Of a DNA stretch of 64,000 bases, positions 49,890 through 59,161 are shown in pieces (the first letter of the stretch is position 1; each line of letters opens with the position of its first letter). The stretch is from contig MJCC01000022.1 of assembly GCA_001766655.1 (NCBI GenBank), forward strand, positions 466 through 64,465, given 5' to 3'. The notes beneath the pieces are model-generated. The model saw only the letters and a list, made by a program, of their open reading frames with translations. It made no database searches and was not told where the DNA came from. The position numbers and the translations under genes were made by a program. This DNA comes from Phytomonas francai (lineage: Eukaryota; Euglenozoa; Kinetoplastea; Trypanosomatida; Trypanosomatidae).

Positions 49890-51359
49890 CTATTGTCCCA
49901 CTGAGTACAAGAAACTACGATGCTGCATAGCGAGATAGTAGGATACTTGAAAGACCACAAGGGAACCCAGAAGGGGAATTCGGCTAATGAATCCATTGAT
50001 AAAATGTTGGTAGAAAAACTGCTTGATGTACGACGTAAAGAAGGGGTCACGTAGGAAATTGTAGGCCACATTGCGCAGCGCCTGCTGTGTGCGAAGGCTA
50101 TCACGCGAGACAATGGGCAGGTCGTAGACGAGGTCCATCCGCGCTGCCTGTGGGTTCCCGACCTCCTCGGCCGTCTCCGCTCCTTCTTCTTCGACAGTAG
50201 AATCATTGCCGCGACGGCCCTTCTCGGGGATCGCCTTGCCGCCCTCCAACGTTGAGTGGATGTAAACCACAGGGACTCGATTCACCCGGATAAATCGCGA
50301 CGCCAACAACACGAAGCCGTCCATGAACGCAAAAAAAGCCCACCACCCCCAACTCGGAAATAGTGTCTCGGAGGGCGTGGCGGCCATCGTCGCTTGAATA
50401 ATCCAATCTTGTTGTGCGACTTTGTTGTCAGGCGCACTGTTCGCGGCGGTGGAATCGCTTTCTTTCGAATCCGCGACCTCACCGTTGGCGCCCTTGGACG
50501 GGTTCGGGGGCTGTATTAACCGAGCGCCATGATCGCCTGGGGGCTGCTTGAGGGAGCAGTGACGCGCCACGCACACGAGCAGCAGTGGCCTTAACAACAT
50601 AAAGCCATCAATGATAAGCCCGAAGATATCAATCCACGTGAATAGGGCCACCTCGCTGCCGTCATCGGTATTGGCCTCTTCCTCCCCGTCGTTGTGGGTG
50701 GCGTGAGAGTAGATGCCTTGGCGCCGTTCCGATATCACACGTGGGATCACCAACTGTGTGTCGTTCGGCCCGATGACGCTTCCCATGACGTTCCGGGACG
50801 CCATCTCGATACCTTTCGTATCCTTGGCGTCCTTGGGATCTGCTTCGCCGAGTAGCAACCGCCGTGGAAGCCTTAACACCATCAGCAGGACGCGTTTTAC
50901 CGATCGCTTGATTGAGGCCCACATCCACGGGACAAGGAAGAGTTGACGGTGCACGCATGCGTTGAGGACGCACTTGAGTGCCTGTAGGGCTGCCAAGGCA
51001 TTCCACGCGCGTGCATGCGAGGTGTACTTCCGCAAAGTCAGCTCGAAAAGGCACTCCACCTCTTGGGTGACCTGTAGTAGATAGATGATGATCTCGGAGC
51101 CTGTCACACGGCGGTGGGCCGTTTGAAGAATCGCCTGGTTTGAGAACTTGTGAACCTTGAATAGCGCGGAGAAGAATTCCATGCTGAGTAGGTTTTTATG
51201 ATTGCAAAAAACAAGAGACCCCGTACGCGAGAGCCGTTCAAGGCTTCCGGCGTTTTCCGGATTAGTACGCACCCAATTAACGTACCACTGAAAGGGTTTC
51301 ATTAACGCAGCCGTCGCAGAGGCTTGGTTTTGAGAATTTTGAAAAGCCATCAGAGACAT
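49890..51359 (-). CDS. PEX16: PEX16, peroxisomal/glycosomal membrane biogenesis protein
   Basis: ATG (51357-51359), with a second in-frame ATG three codons later, opens a 489-residue protein. The N-terminus matches PEX16 (FQWYVNWVRTNPENAGSLER, residues 23-42, compare the family's Y..YV..NP......E). So does the C-terminus, with LRDPFFTSYIKQFFYQHFIN followed by RIPLLGSLVVFQ and a final YSVG-like end corresponding to the human C-terminal YSWG. Hydrophobic segments near residues 250-275 and 340-360 fit membrane insertion. PEX16 recruits PEX3 and helps insert peroxisomal membrane proteins. In kinetoplastids it serves glycosomes. Two hydrophilic insertions (about 165-235 and 280-330) lengthen the protein relative to the roughly 340 residues usual in animals. 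Confidence 0.82.
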   Translation of the reverse strand: MSLMAFQNSQNQASATAALMKPFQWYVNWVRTNPENAGSLERLSRTGSLVFCNHKNLLSMEFFSALFKVHKFSNQAILQTAHRRVTGSEIIIYLLQVTQEVECLFELTLRKYTSHARAWNALAALQALKCVLNACVHRQLFLVPWMWASIKRSVKRVLLMVLRLPRRLLLGEADPKDAKDTKGIEMASRNVMGSVIGPNDTQLVIPRVISERRQGIYSHATHNDGEEEANTDDGSEVALFTWIDIFGLIIDGFMLLRPLLLVCVARHCSLKQPPGDHGARLIQPPNPSKGANGEVADSKESDSTAANSAPDNKVAQQDWIIQATMAATPSETLFPSWGWWAFFAFMDGFVLLASRFIRVNRVPVVYIHSTLEGGKAIPEKGRRGNDSTVEEEGAETAEEVGNPQAARMDLVYDLPIVSRDSLRTQQALRNVAYNFLRDPFFTSYIKQFFYQHFINGFISRIPLLGSLVVFQVSYYLAMQHRSFLYSVGQ

Positions 51360-51708
51360 AGCTGATATATTTATATATATTTTTATTATATTTTTATCCT
51401 TTGAAAACTTTCTGTATATTTTGTTGTTTTTTTAGTATGAAAGGGGTAAAATATGTAGACATAGATAAATCAACCACCCCTACAAAATACAATAATAACC
51501 AACATACGTTTTGTTCGAATCTTTTTTTTTTGTAAACAATATTAGAAATTTACTCAGCAGAATACCCCTGGTCTTCACATTTTTTTTCGATTCATTACTG
51601 TACTTCATAATGCCATACCATCAATAGCACTATATATGTACACCCCACGGATAAAACAAAGAGAAGCAATGCGACGGATAATACTAGCTTCTTCCAGTCA
51701 AAATACGC
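51360..51708. other. AT-rich intergenic spacer
   Basis: A 349-bp spacer between PEX16 and DPM2 with A/T homopolymers. No gene was seen. Confidence 0.5.
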
Positions 51709-51984
51709 TTATTTAGGATTCCCCGCATCTGTGTAGGAGCTGAATGGGGGGTGGTAGCCTGTCTTGAGTATTATGTGAAAGGAAGCGATTGTTACGGATA
51801 ATCCTATACCGGTGACCATAACCAGAGACGCCAGCAAGAGACCGTACTCACAAGGTGGGAAGAAGTTTTGGGTAAAGTGTAATCGATCCACGTAGGGCAT
51901 GATACCAATCCAGGCAATGTAGTAGAGGAAGAAGGTTGTACTGAGGACTAAACCTACAGAACCGATGGTGCGATCGGATATCAT
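51709..51984 (-). CDS. DPM2: DPM2, dolichol-phosphate mannosyltransferase regulatory subunit
   Basis: ATG (51982-51984) to TAA, 91 residues, the size of DPM2 (about 84). Two transmembrane helices are separated by a short loop. The first ends in YYIAWIGIMPYVDRLHF, corresponding to the family's YYTAWV..LPF.D..H. The loop carries FFPPCEY, like the family's YFLPRAYA, and the second helix runs into a short basic tail. In animals DPM2 is an ER membrane subunit that stabilises dolichol-phosphate mannose synthase. It also associates with the GlcNAc-PI transferase that starts GPI-anchor synthesis. The function here is inferred from the family. Confidence 0.82.
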   Translation of the reverse strand: MISDRTIGSVGLVLSTTFFLYYIAWIGIMPYVDRLHFTQNFFPPCEYGLLLASLVMVTGIGLSVTIASFHIILKTGYHPPFSSYTDAGNPK

Positions 51985-52210
51985 GTTCTCTCTATATTTT
52001 TTTAAATGTTACGCGTATCTTCTGTAATAAAAGAGAAAAAAGAAAGAAATAATTCGTCACTTTTTCCTTTTAATGATTTTGTTTGCATCAGTTGGCATCC
52101 TCTTCTCACCTTGGTCCTTATATTATAAGGATAGGGAGGCGAATGAATTCTAAAAGAGAACAAGATAATTGTAGTGTAATATTATCACTGTGATTAGTTA
52201 ATCCCCAACC

Positions 52211-55200
52211 TCAATAGGTCGGGATGTCAGGAACTTCTTCCATAAAGATGTAATTCTTCGTGTCGCCGTTGGCTCCTGGAAGAAGACTCACCACACGCTG
52301 GTAGGCTGCCCTTGCCTCTTCCATGTACTGACTATCATTCAAGAGCCCAGGAAGAAGAGTTGGCACCGATACGACGCACAAGTGCCGACAACCAGTAGTG
52401 TTTCCATCTGCTGGTATGGCATCCCCCGGTGCTTGCTCTGAGGCATTGGTTTCTTGAAGGAGACCCTTGCGATCCTTCTCGATGGCTGATTCTACCTTCA
52501 AACGTTCCTCGATCGCGTAGGGATGTGCGTGGCGTCTCTCGCTGGGTTTGTCGACCGCAGCGTGTGGCTCTGGCACTTGAAGTTGATCCAATGCCGCTTG
52601 TGCCGCACTGAGGGTAAAGCTTGCGAAAAATACGACATCGTCATCCTCAAAACGTACCCGCGGTAGGGGCACCGAGCGACTCTCTATTTCTGCCACAGCA
52701 TCGTTGCCATCCTTGCTCTTGCGCTTAAAATAAAAGTGTTTCATTACGAATTCCTGTAGCTCATCCTGAGATAATTCTGCTGCATCGGCGGTGAAGTGTA
52801 GAATGACCGCGTCACCAGACGGCGTTTGATGACTTGCACGGCTGTGCTGTATTAGTTGAATCAGGGCTGTCGTCTCGCCGTCGCCGTTGCGTGATCCTCG
52901 TGTCGAGGCACGCATCAGCGAGACCACAGAGGGCGGCAGGTCACGATTTTTACCTTGGGCAGTTTCGTCCGACGCCTCCCTGAGATGAGCCCAGGTCAGA
53001 AGTGGCCGTCGGAGCACCACCACAAGGCGACTCCATCGAATATCTTCCTGCGCGGATTTTACCTTTTCCACACGACGAGGCCCACTATTGGGTGCCACCG
53101 CCATAGCTTCCTTCGCACCACGCAGGACTGCTTGCCAATCATTTTGTTCATAAACCCGAAGGGCGCCTTCCGGATCAGCCGGAAGGAGTTCCCGCGGCGC
53201 GACGATGACCTTGGCGGAAACCCACTGGCCATTGCTGAGAACGGCGTACTGGCGTTCCTTTTTTTCATTTACGCCGATGTAGCGCAGGCTGCGGTGCAGG
53301 ACAAAGACGCCGCCCCACACCGCGGAGGCTCGGCAGAAACTCTGCATCATCTCGCAGGCGCCGAACATCGGCTGAAGGAACGGGGTAGATCCGCCATAGA
53401 GCCCGACAGAGGTGATGAGCCGACGGAACAACTCCACGGACCGCAGAAGGCCGAAAGCGTTCTTTTCGTGATCGTCCGGCGCATCATTGCGACCCATCTC
53501 CCCCATCAGCGTCATGATGTCGCGCGCCTTCGGGCCCAGGCCGTACTTTTTCTCCAACAGGGTGCTCAGGGTGATGCCCGGGTTGCTCGCCGCCTCTTTT
53601 GCGAACTGCATAGTCGCTTTACGTGCGTCCTCCATGGCGGCGGCTTGTTGAATGCTCGCATCGTCTGCAGGGCTCGCACTGTGGGCGTGAAGTTGCTCGG
53701 CAAGCGATGCTGACACATCCTTGACAAACTTCATGATGCGCCGCTTCTCGATCAGTTCAAGAGCGTCCGTGGCGAATATTGCGCTGCGCGTGAGAGGAAT
53801 TTTGCTGACTTCATAATCTAACGCACCGTCGTCGGCCACGGCAGATTTTTCTTGCGGCACCAACCCACCTCCTCTCGCCCCCGCTGTGGAGGGATAGAGG
53901 AAGATTAAATCTGAAAAAGTTTGGAACTCCATCGTCTGGGCCATCCCAGACTTCACTAACTCTTGAATCGTCGTGCCGTTGGACATGTAGGTGGTGGGTA
54001 GGACATCCACCAACACATGGCTCAGGTCGAGCGCATCACCGGGCCCCTTTCCGGCCTCCAACGAGGACTGCCGCTTCCGCATCTCGTCCGGGCATCGGTC
54101 GAAGAGGATCACGGGGGTTTGCACCCCCGCCGGGGAGGCCGCCGTGCGCGGCAGGGAGGGGGGGGAGGACGACGAGGGGTCGCCCTCCCCGGCGCGCGTG
54201 CGCAGGCGGTCGCGGAGCTGTGAGAGCGGGAAGGTCTGGTGGGGCCCGCCGTAGTCGCCCTGGCCATCGCAGTGGAGGACGCGCAGCCCGCTGCGCGAGA
54301 GGGCCGCCGAGAGATAGGCCTGCACCACGCTCGTGCCCTGGACGACGACGTCGAAGGCGCACCGGGCGTCCAGCGCGGGCCCCGCGGCGTCGTAGCGGCG
54401 CCGGATCGCGTAGCACCTCACCGGCTTCCGCACCGCCACCGGGCCGCGGTCCTCGGGGAACATCAGCGGGTAGTCCTCCTCGTCGATTTGTTCCCACTCG
54501 AGACCCCGGGCGGTGCACTGGTCGAAGAATTCGAGGTCGTGGAGTTGCTTGTGCGCGCGGTGGTGTGAGAAAACGCAGTAGCCGACTGCCTCAGGGCTCT
54601 TCTTAAGCGTCTCAGCGAGTGTATCCGCGAGGTCGTCATTACACACATGGTTGAACAGAATGTCTGACAGAATAACAACATCGAAGCCGACCCCGGCGGT
54701 GTAGCTCATGACCTTGCCAATTTGCGCTTCGTTTCCCCACAGTAGGGGCTCTACCATCGCGACTTGTTTATGGCCCACAGGCCCCGCACTCGAGGGCGCT
54801 GAACCTCCTTCTGATCGAGACTCCTTAACACCGTCTGGTTGGCAATTCGCCGCGACGTTGCGCTTGAGAATACTCAGCAAATCCTCGTCGGGGTAATCCG
54901 TAACGACACATAGCCGCGCCCCGTTATGGAATGCAGCAAGTGAAGGCACTCCGAGACCAGCCCCTAACTCGAGAACTGTTTTATCACGCACGTCAATCCA
55001 TCCCATATCCATCCGCTTTACGAGGTACTTGGCGGCATTCCACAACCGATGTCCCCACAGGCTATGTCGCTTATTACGGTAGTACACAATGATATCAGGT
55101 CTCTCTCCGGCACCATCCTCGGCGAAGGTCGATCTCTCAAGGTGACAATCAAAGCGGTCTTTGAGAGGCACGAACCCTGAGTTGGTGTGTCCCTCACACA

Positions 55201-55303
55201 CGACGGCACGACGATCAATGACGAGCTTTTCTATGGGATACTCTGGTACTACCTCATCGGTGTTGAAGAGATCGCCGAGGATTTCACCACTGCCCTCCTC
55301 CAT
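52211..55303 (-). CDS. EFM7/NNT1-like methyltransferase fused to Rab escort protein (REP)
   Basis: One uninterrupted 1,030-codon frame from ATG 55301-55303. Residues about 1-300 form a seven-beta-strand protein methyltransferase of the EFM7/NNT1 type: SLWGHRLWNAAKYLV (81-95), SAM motif VLELGAGLGVPSLAAF (110-125), VVTDYPDEDLL (133-143), LLWGN (187-191) and FDVVILSDILFNHV (207-220). From about residue 316 the chain restarts as a GDI/REP Rossmann fold: FDVVVQGTSVVQAYLSAALS, then RVLHCDGQGDYGG. It continues with LVDVLPTTYMSNGTTIQELV, a MEFQTFSD segment, LIEKRRIMKFV, GLYGGSTPFLQPMFGACEMM and a RASAVWGGVFVLHR stretch. These are in the order and length of Rab escort protein (about 715 residues), which presents Rab GTPases to geranylgeranyl transferase II. 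Both halves keep their binding motifs. The junction falls in a GC-rich island (54030-54560). Yeast EFM7 methylates eEF1A. The substrate here is unknown, and Rab itself is a speculative option. Confidence 0.85.
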   Translation of the reverse strand: MEEGSGEILGDLFNTDEVVPEYPIEKLVIDRRAVVCEGHTNSGFVPLKDRFDCHLERSTFAEDGAGERPDIIVYYRNKRHSLWGHRLWNAAKYLVKRMDMGWIDVRDKTVLELGAGLGVPSLAAFHNGARLCVVTDYPDEDLLSILKRNVAANCQPDGVKESRSEGGSAPSSAGPVGHKQVAMVEPLLWGNEAQIGKVMSYTAGVGFDVVILSDILFNHVCNDDLADTLAETLKKSPEAVGYCVFSHHRAHKQLHDLEFFDQCTARGLEWEQIDEEDYPLMFPEDRGPVAVRKPVRCYAIRRRYDAAGPALDARCAFDVVVQGTSVVQAYLSAALSRSGLRVLHCDGQGDYGGPHQTFPLSQLRDRLRTRAGEGDPSSSSPPSLPRTAASPAGVQTPVILFDRCPDEMRKRQSSLEAGKGPGDALDLSHVLVDVLPTTYMSNGTTIQELVKSGMAQTMEFQTFSDLIFLYPSTAGARGGGLVPQEKSAVADDGALDYEVSKIPLTRSAIFATDALELIEKRRIMKFVKDVSASLAEQLHAHSASPADDASIQQAAAMEDARKATMQFAKEAASNPGITLSTLLEKKYGLGPKARDIMTLMGEMGRNDAPDDHEKNAFGLLRSVELFRRLITSVGLYGGSTPFLQPMFGACEMMQSFCRASAVWGGVFVLHRSLRYIGVNEKKERQYAVLSNGQWVSAKVIVAPRELLPADPEGALRVYEQNDWQAVLRGAKEAMAVAPNSGPRRVEKVKSAQEDIRWSRLVVVLRRPLLTWAHLREASDETAQGKNRDLPPSVVSLMRASTRGSRNGDGETTALIQLIQHSRASHQTPSGDAVILHFTADAAELSQDELQEFVMKHFYFKRKSKDGNDAVAEIESRSVPLPRVRFEDDDVVFFASFTLSAAQAALDQLQVPEPHAAVDKPSERRHAHPYAIEERLKVESAIEKDRKGLLQETNASEQAPGDAIPADGNTTGCRHLCVVSVPTLLPGLLNDSQYMEEARAAYQRVVSLLPGANGDTKNYIFMEEVPDIPTY
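54030..54560. other. GC-rich island spanning the fusion junction
   Basis: The 60 bases from 54181 contain 46 G or C, far above neighbouring coding DNA. It covers residues about 250-425 of the fusion protein, including the end of the methyltransferase, the linker and the first Rossmann motif of the Rab escort part. Confidence 0.7.
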
Positions 55304-55673
55304 CGATACCTTTGATATAAATGATGGTCTCCTTTATATTGCAGTTCGATAGACCTGTAGTTATGGAAGTTTTTACCTGTTCAATAGCCGTATTGATGAA
55401 ATAATTGTTGATTTGCTGCCCAATAATAGGGAAAAGTAGTAATGATACGGATTTCAAAAGGAAAGTGCTGAGTCTCATCCTACAGATTTTTCACAAAGGC
55501 CATTCCGGTGAGAAAAAGGGAAACCGACACAATACTAACTAGAGGTAACAAACACAAAATTTTAAAGATACTATCATACACTCAGAACTAAGTACAGTGA
55601 CAAATTAACGGAAATGAAAGGGAAAACCGTTACCTTGGTGTTACAATTTTTTACTTATTTTTGCAGTTTCCTC
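55304..55673. other. Intergenic spacer
   Basis: A 370-bp spacer. A 64-codon minus-strand ATG frame (55478-55284) with a hydrophobic start runs into the next gene's coding region. It is better read as an upstream frame in the 5' UTR than as a gene. Confidence 0.45.
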
Positions 55674-57881
55674 TTAATCCTTAGGCAAACCGATTATAAG
55701 AGCTTCAAGCAATTCAACGCCACCCAATTCATGGCATGCACGCAGCAACACGTGATCCGCCTTGAATCTCAGGGATGTACTGTTGGAAGGTAACGAGCAG
55801 GAGCTGTACTCCTTGTACATGTTAGGCCTGGAATCAAGAAGGCGCTTCACACGATCTCTTTGATGCTGCAAAAAGAGACCCACGACGTGCTCAACGCGCG
55901 CCCGGTATGAAATCAGAAGATCAATGGAAGGTTCCACATCCTCATCGAGCTCGAGATCTTCGTTCACACCAAGAGCTGCTTCTTCTCGCTGCGCTTCCCG
56001 TGGGGTACTACACTTGATGAGGGATTTATGGGGTATACACTTGGGTTGACTTACCCAACTACACCACCGCAGCGATGCCGCAGATGAGAAGCATAACGGG
56101 CAGCGCGATAGATGGGTTTGCCTCACGTTCGTAAGGACTTGTGCGATTGTGCGTAGGGTGCTGAGTACAACGCGATATTTGGCATAATTCGACGCAGTAT
56201 TTACTACATTCGAGAAGTCTACGTCAAAGGGCTGTCGGGGTGCTGGCGCCGCGGGATCAACCAGAATACTTTCGTGCGCGCGGCGCGAGCCATGAGGTAG
56301 CAATAAATGCGCCACACCACGGCTCATACCTGCTTGCATAACATTCATCTTATTCGCGCCCATGTGATTTTGCCTTGAAAAAGACTCATGATTCGATACA
56401 GGCGAGCCTTCATCCTGCCTGCACCTATAGATTTTGAACCCAACAATTCCATCTTTACGCTGCTTTTCAATGATTCTTTTCCCTAGTGGCTCCAGCAAGT
56501 CACTGCGGTAGCCAGCCGCTCCATCACTATCTACGTCAGTAGGGACGACAGAGGGCGGCGCAGAGCACGAGAGACGACGTGAAACAGTACACGCTGCCAA
56601 CGATTGTGTCCCTGCGAGGCATCCCAAGTCCTTACCAACGCGCATTTCCTCCCTGCTAACGTCTTCCTGCCTTCGTTTCCTCTCAATAATAAAACTTGTG
56701 GACGTGTTTTCCCGACTTTCCTCACCTACGCCCTCCGGTAAGTTATCCATTTCAACTGTGTCACACGATACCGACCTCCACAGCTCTTGCGGCGGTGCGC
56801 AAAAGTTCGAAGCGCATAAAAATTCAGAAGCGTTCGAAGAGGAATGCCTTCCATTTCTCGCGTCTGACCTAACTTTTACAAAGGGGGAGGATTGACTTTC
56901 TACCCTTTGATTTTCCCCTATTCTCGAGGAGACTTCAACGGGATGGTCTCGAATGCGTTTACACCCTCGATTATAGACATTATCTTTCTTTCCCCTTCTT
57001 TTTTGTTGCCCACCGGAACCACGATAACCATAGCCATTCTCGCTGTCCAACCGACTGTAAACTATTAACTGTGGATGCGTTCTCTCGTCAGTAGGACCCT
57101 CTTCAACACCGTTGACTTGAACAAGTCCTGTCGGGGAAAAATCCTCGCGAAGCTCACCCTCGCTTAGTTTCAGAAGGATGTTCTTTTGCGTTTCCTTCCC
57201 TTTATGAGACATTTTCTTTGCATCCATGCTCTCCTGCTCCCCTGTTTGGCGAGGATCGTCATGTGCAGATAACACCACATCTGTACCCGACATCTCAGGC
57301 GGAAGAAGCGGCAAATGGGAGGGAGATGCAGCGCTCCAAGAGCCATTTTCGTCGTTGCTGACACGTATTTTTGTTCCGAAATGGAACCCCAATGGAAACT
57401 TTTTTCGTATGTAGCGTCGGTGGATTTCCACAAGCGACCAGAAAGACTTGCACTGGTGTGGATCCCATCCTCGATCAGTAGGGTTTATATCAACTCTTTG
57501 CATTAGAGTCTCGCGAATTCCCTGCAATGCGCTTTCGAATGTCGATACGCTTGAGGCCATGTTCGATACTATTGGGAAATCCTTTTTCCATTCGTTGTGA
57601 TGTGATACTGCCACAATGGGCTTGAGAGACTTCGAATGTGAAGCTGCTCCCATCGATAGCGTGGTTGCTTGCGGGGCAGGCGATGGTGTTGATGACGGGG
57701 GTCCCATGAGGGTAAACTGTGTACGTAGGTTGAGGAAGGACTCTGACCAAAGCGTACGTGGTAGTAGAAGTTCCAGTGTTTGAAATATTGGGTGCTGGTA
57801 TGAGGCAATCTCGTTTGAGAAGCCAGGATTAGAAAAACAAGATTTGGATGCAATTTGAGAAAATTGGCTATCTATCGACAT
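55674..57881 (-). CDS. 735-aa protein of unknown function
   Basis: ATG (57879-57881) to TAA. Largely hydrophilic and disordered in the middle (residues about 170-520), rich in Ser, Arg and Glu. An ordered-looking region sits at about 105-165 (helices around FESALQGIRETLMQRV and CKSFWSLVEIHRRYIRKKF). Another lies at about 560-735, beginning with FDVDFSNVVNTASNYAKYRV and LSTLRTIAQVLTNVRQTHLS. The latter contains CPLC...C...C spacing (SRCPLCFSS, then CSWVSQPKC), a possible but unproven zinc site. It ends in helices (DHVLLRACHELGGVELLEAL). No known family was recognised. It is probably kinetoplastid-specific. Confidence 0.75.
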   Translation of the reverse strand: MSIDSQFSQIASKSCFSNPGFSNEIASYQHPIFQTLELLLPRTLWSESFLNLRTQFTLMGPPSSTPSPAPQATTLSMGAASHSKSLKPIVAVSHHNEWKKDFPIVSNMASSVSTFESALQGIRETLMQRVDINPTDRGWDPHQCKSFWSLVEIHRRYIRKKFPLGFHFGTKIRVSNDENGSWSAASPSHLPLLPPEMSGTDVVLSAHDDPRQTGEQESMDAKKMSHKGKETQKNILLKLSEGELREDFSPTGLVQVNGVEEGPTDERTHPQLIVYSRLDSENGYGYRGSGGQQKRRGKKDNVYNRGCKRIRDHPVEVSSRIGENQRVESQSSPFVKVRSDARNGRHSSSNASEFLCASNFCAPPQELWRSVSCDTVEMDNLPEGVGEESRENTSTSFIIERKRRQEDVSREEMRVGKDLGCLAGTQSLAACTVSRRLSCSAPPSVVPTDVDSDGAAGYRSDLLEPLGKRIIEKQRKDGIVGFKIYRCRQDEGSPVSNHESFSRQNHMGANKMNVMQAGMSRGVAHLLLPHGSRRAHESILVDPAAPAPRQPFDVDFSNVVNTASNYAKYRVVLSTLRTIAQVLTNVRQTHLSRCPLCFSSAASLRWCSWVSQPKCIPHKSLIKCSTPREAQREEAALGVNEDLELDEDVEPSIDLLISYRARVEHVVGLFLQHQRDRVKRLLDSRPNMYKEYSSCSLPSNSTSLRFKADHVLLRACHELGGVELLEALIIGLPKD

Positions 57882-59161
57882 CTTTATCTGTCACTATATG
57901 CATATAAATCTATGTATTCTTTGTCTAAGTGTATGAGATTCTATGTCCCCTTTCTGATTTTTAGTCTGAAATGGGGTAAACCAAAAAATTTATTTTATGT
58001 CCCACTTTTAACTATTTTGTGATTTAAAAATGGAAAAGACGTGTAAATGAATCATTGACGCAATACTTTCTTGACGTCATTTTATAGTATGCGCCTCTTT
58101 AGTGTGAATCCAAATCATTTAGTTCAAAAGGGAAAAAATGAGAAGTAAAAACTCTCGGTTCATGTAAAACACATATCTCCGCTTCCGCGGCGCTACATTG
58201 TTGATAGACAGCAAGCTATAGGAAATTTTGCTTTTTTTATTGAATTTGTTGTTATTCAATTGAATAATTTCTTTTTTACTCCCTGGGTAAGTGACTTTAG
58301 CAGAGGCAAAGGTCTCCTTCCCCTACGGACCTTCGACCACACAGAACCCCTTAGATGTAAACTAAAAGCCCTCTTGATTACTACAAAAACTTCATTCTTG
58401 TTGCCCATGAGGGGGGTTGTCATTGCACACATTACTTTTTTCATCGCGCGAACGATTCATCCCAGGATTATTTGTGAGAAAATCTACTTTTGCACTCATC
58501 AGGTTTATCACTATCGATCTTGTCACAGCACAGAAGGGTTTGAACCGAAACGGCTGCTCTACAGTTTTGGGTAATATATATCACATAATAGAGATTTTTA
58601 AAAACATCAGTAGGATACATAGTTGTGGCATCAGTTGGAGCCTTATCGTGTGTTGCCACAATCAAGGGGTCAGGGCACACTCCCTTACTTCTCTGATTCG
58701 CCTACAGAACCCTACTTGGGTTCCTAGATGCAAGGGAGAAGTTATGCTTAAAGCCATATAGGGCCTTAGCGTATCTAAACACTTCGCTTGACATTCGTTT
58801 TAAAAGTATCTCATTGTGATTGTGATGGAATTGTTAGTAGGCCTCTGAAAGTTGCTTGCAAGGTTCATATGACCTGAATGCGCATACTATGCCGTATGCA
58901 AAAAAAGAGTCGATTGCAGGCAAACCCCTAAAACAAAGACTCCTTTCGATATTTGCACACATAAAACTTCTACTAGGGAGTTTTATTATATTACATTGCA
59001 CTCTGTTTTCATCCGAATCTCCTCGGAAATCCAGAGTGACAACAAGAACCAAGTTGAGCCCGCTTTCCCCTATTTTCCACCGAATATCAGTCCCCAACCC
59101 CCTTCCGTCCCGATCAGCCCCAGAAAGCCGGGGTTCACACCGGCGCCCCTGTTCTTCTCGG
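57882..59161. other. Intergenic region
   Basis: A 1.28-kb spacer. Short frames on both strands lack domain content. The stretch 58,560-58,760 is somewhat richer in G and C, with several short inverted motifs, but no RNA family could be assigned. The right end (58,834-59,161) is the 3' flank of the membrane-protein gene. Confidence 0.45.

Noticed and set aside
55284..55478. 64-codon minus-strand frame overlapping the fusion gene start
   Set aside because: It overlaps the following coding region, leaving no room for RNA processing. It is more likely an upstream frame or chance.
58530..58560. Box-B-like GGTTCAAAC on the minus strand
   Set aside because: The flanking bases do not form a T-arm, and no acceptor stem, anticodon arm or A box fits. 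Not a tRNA.
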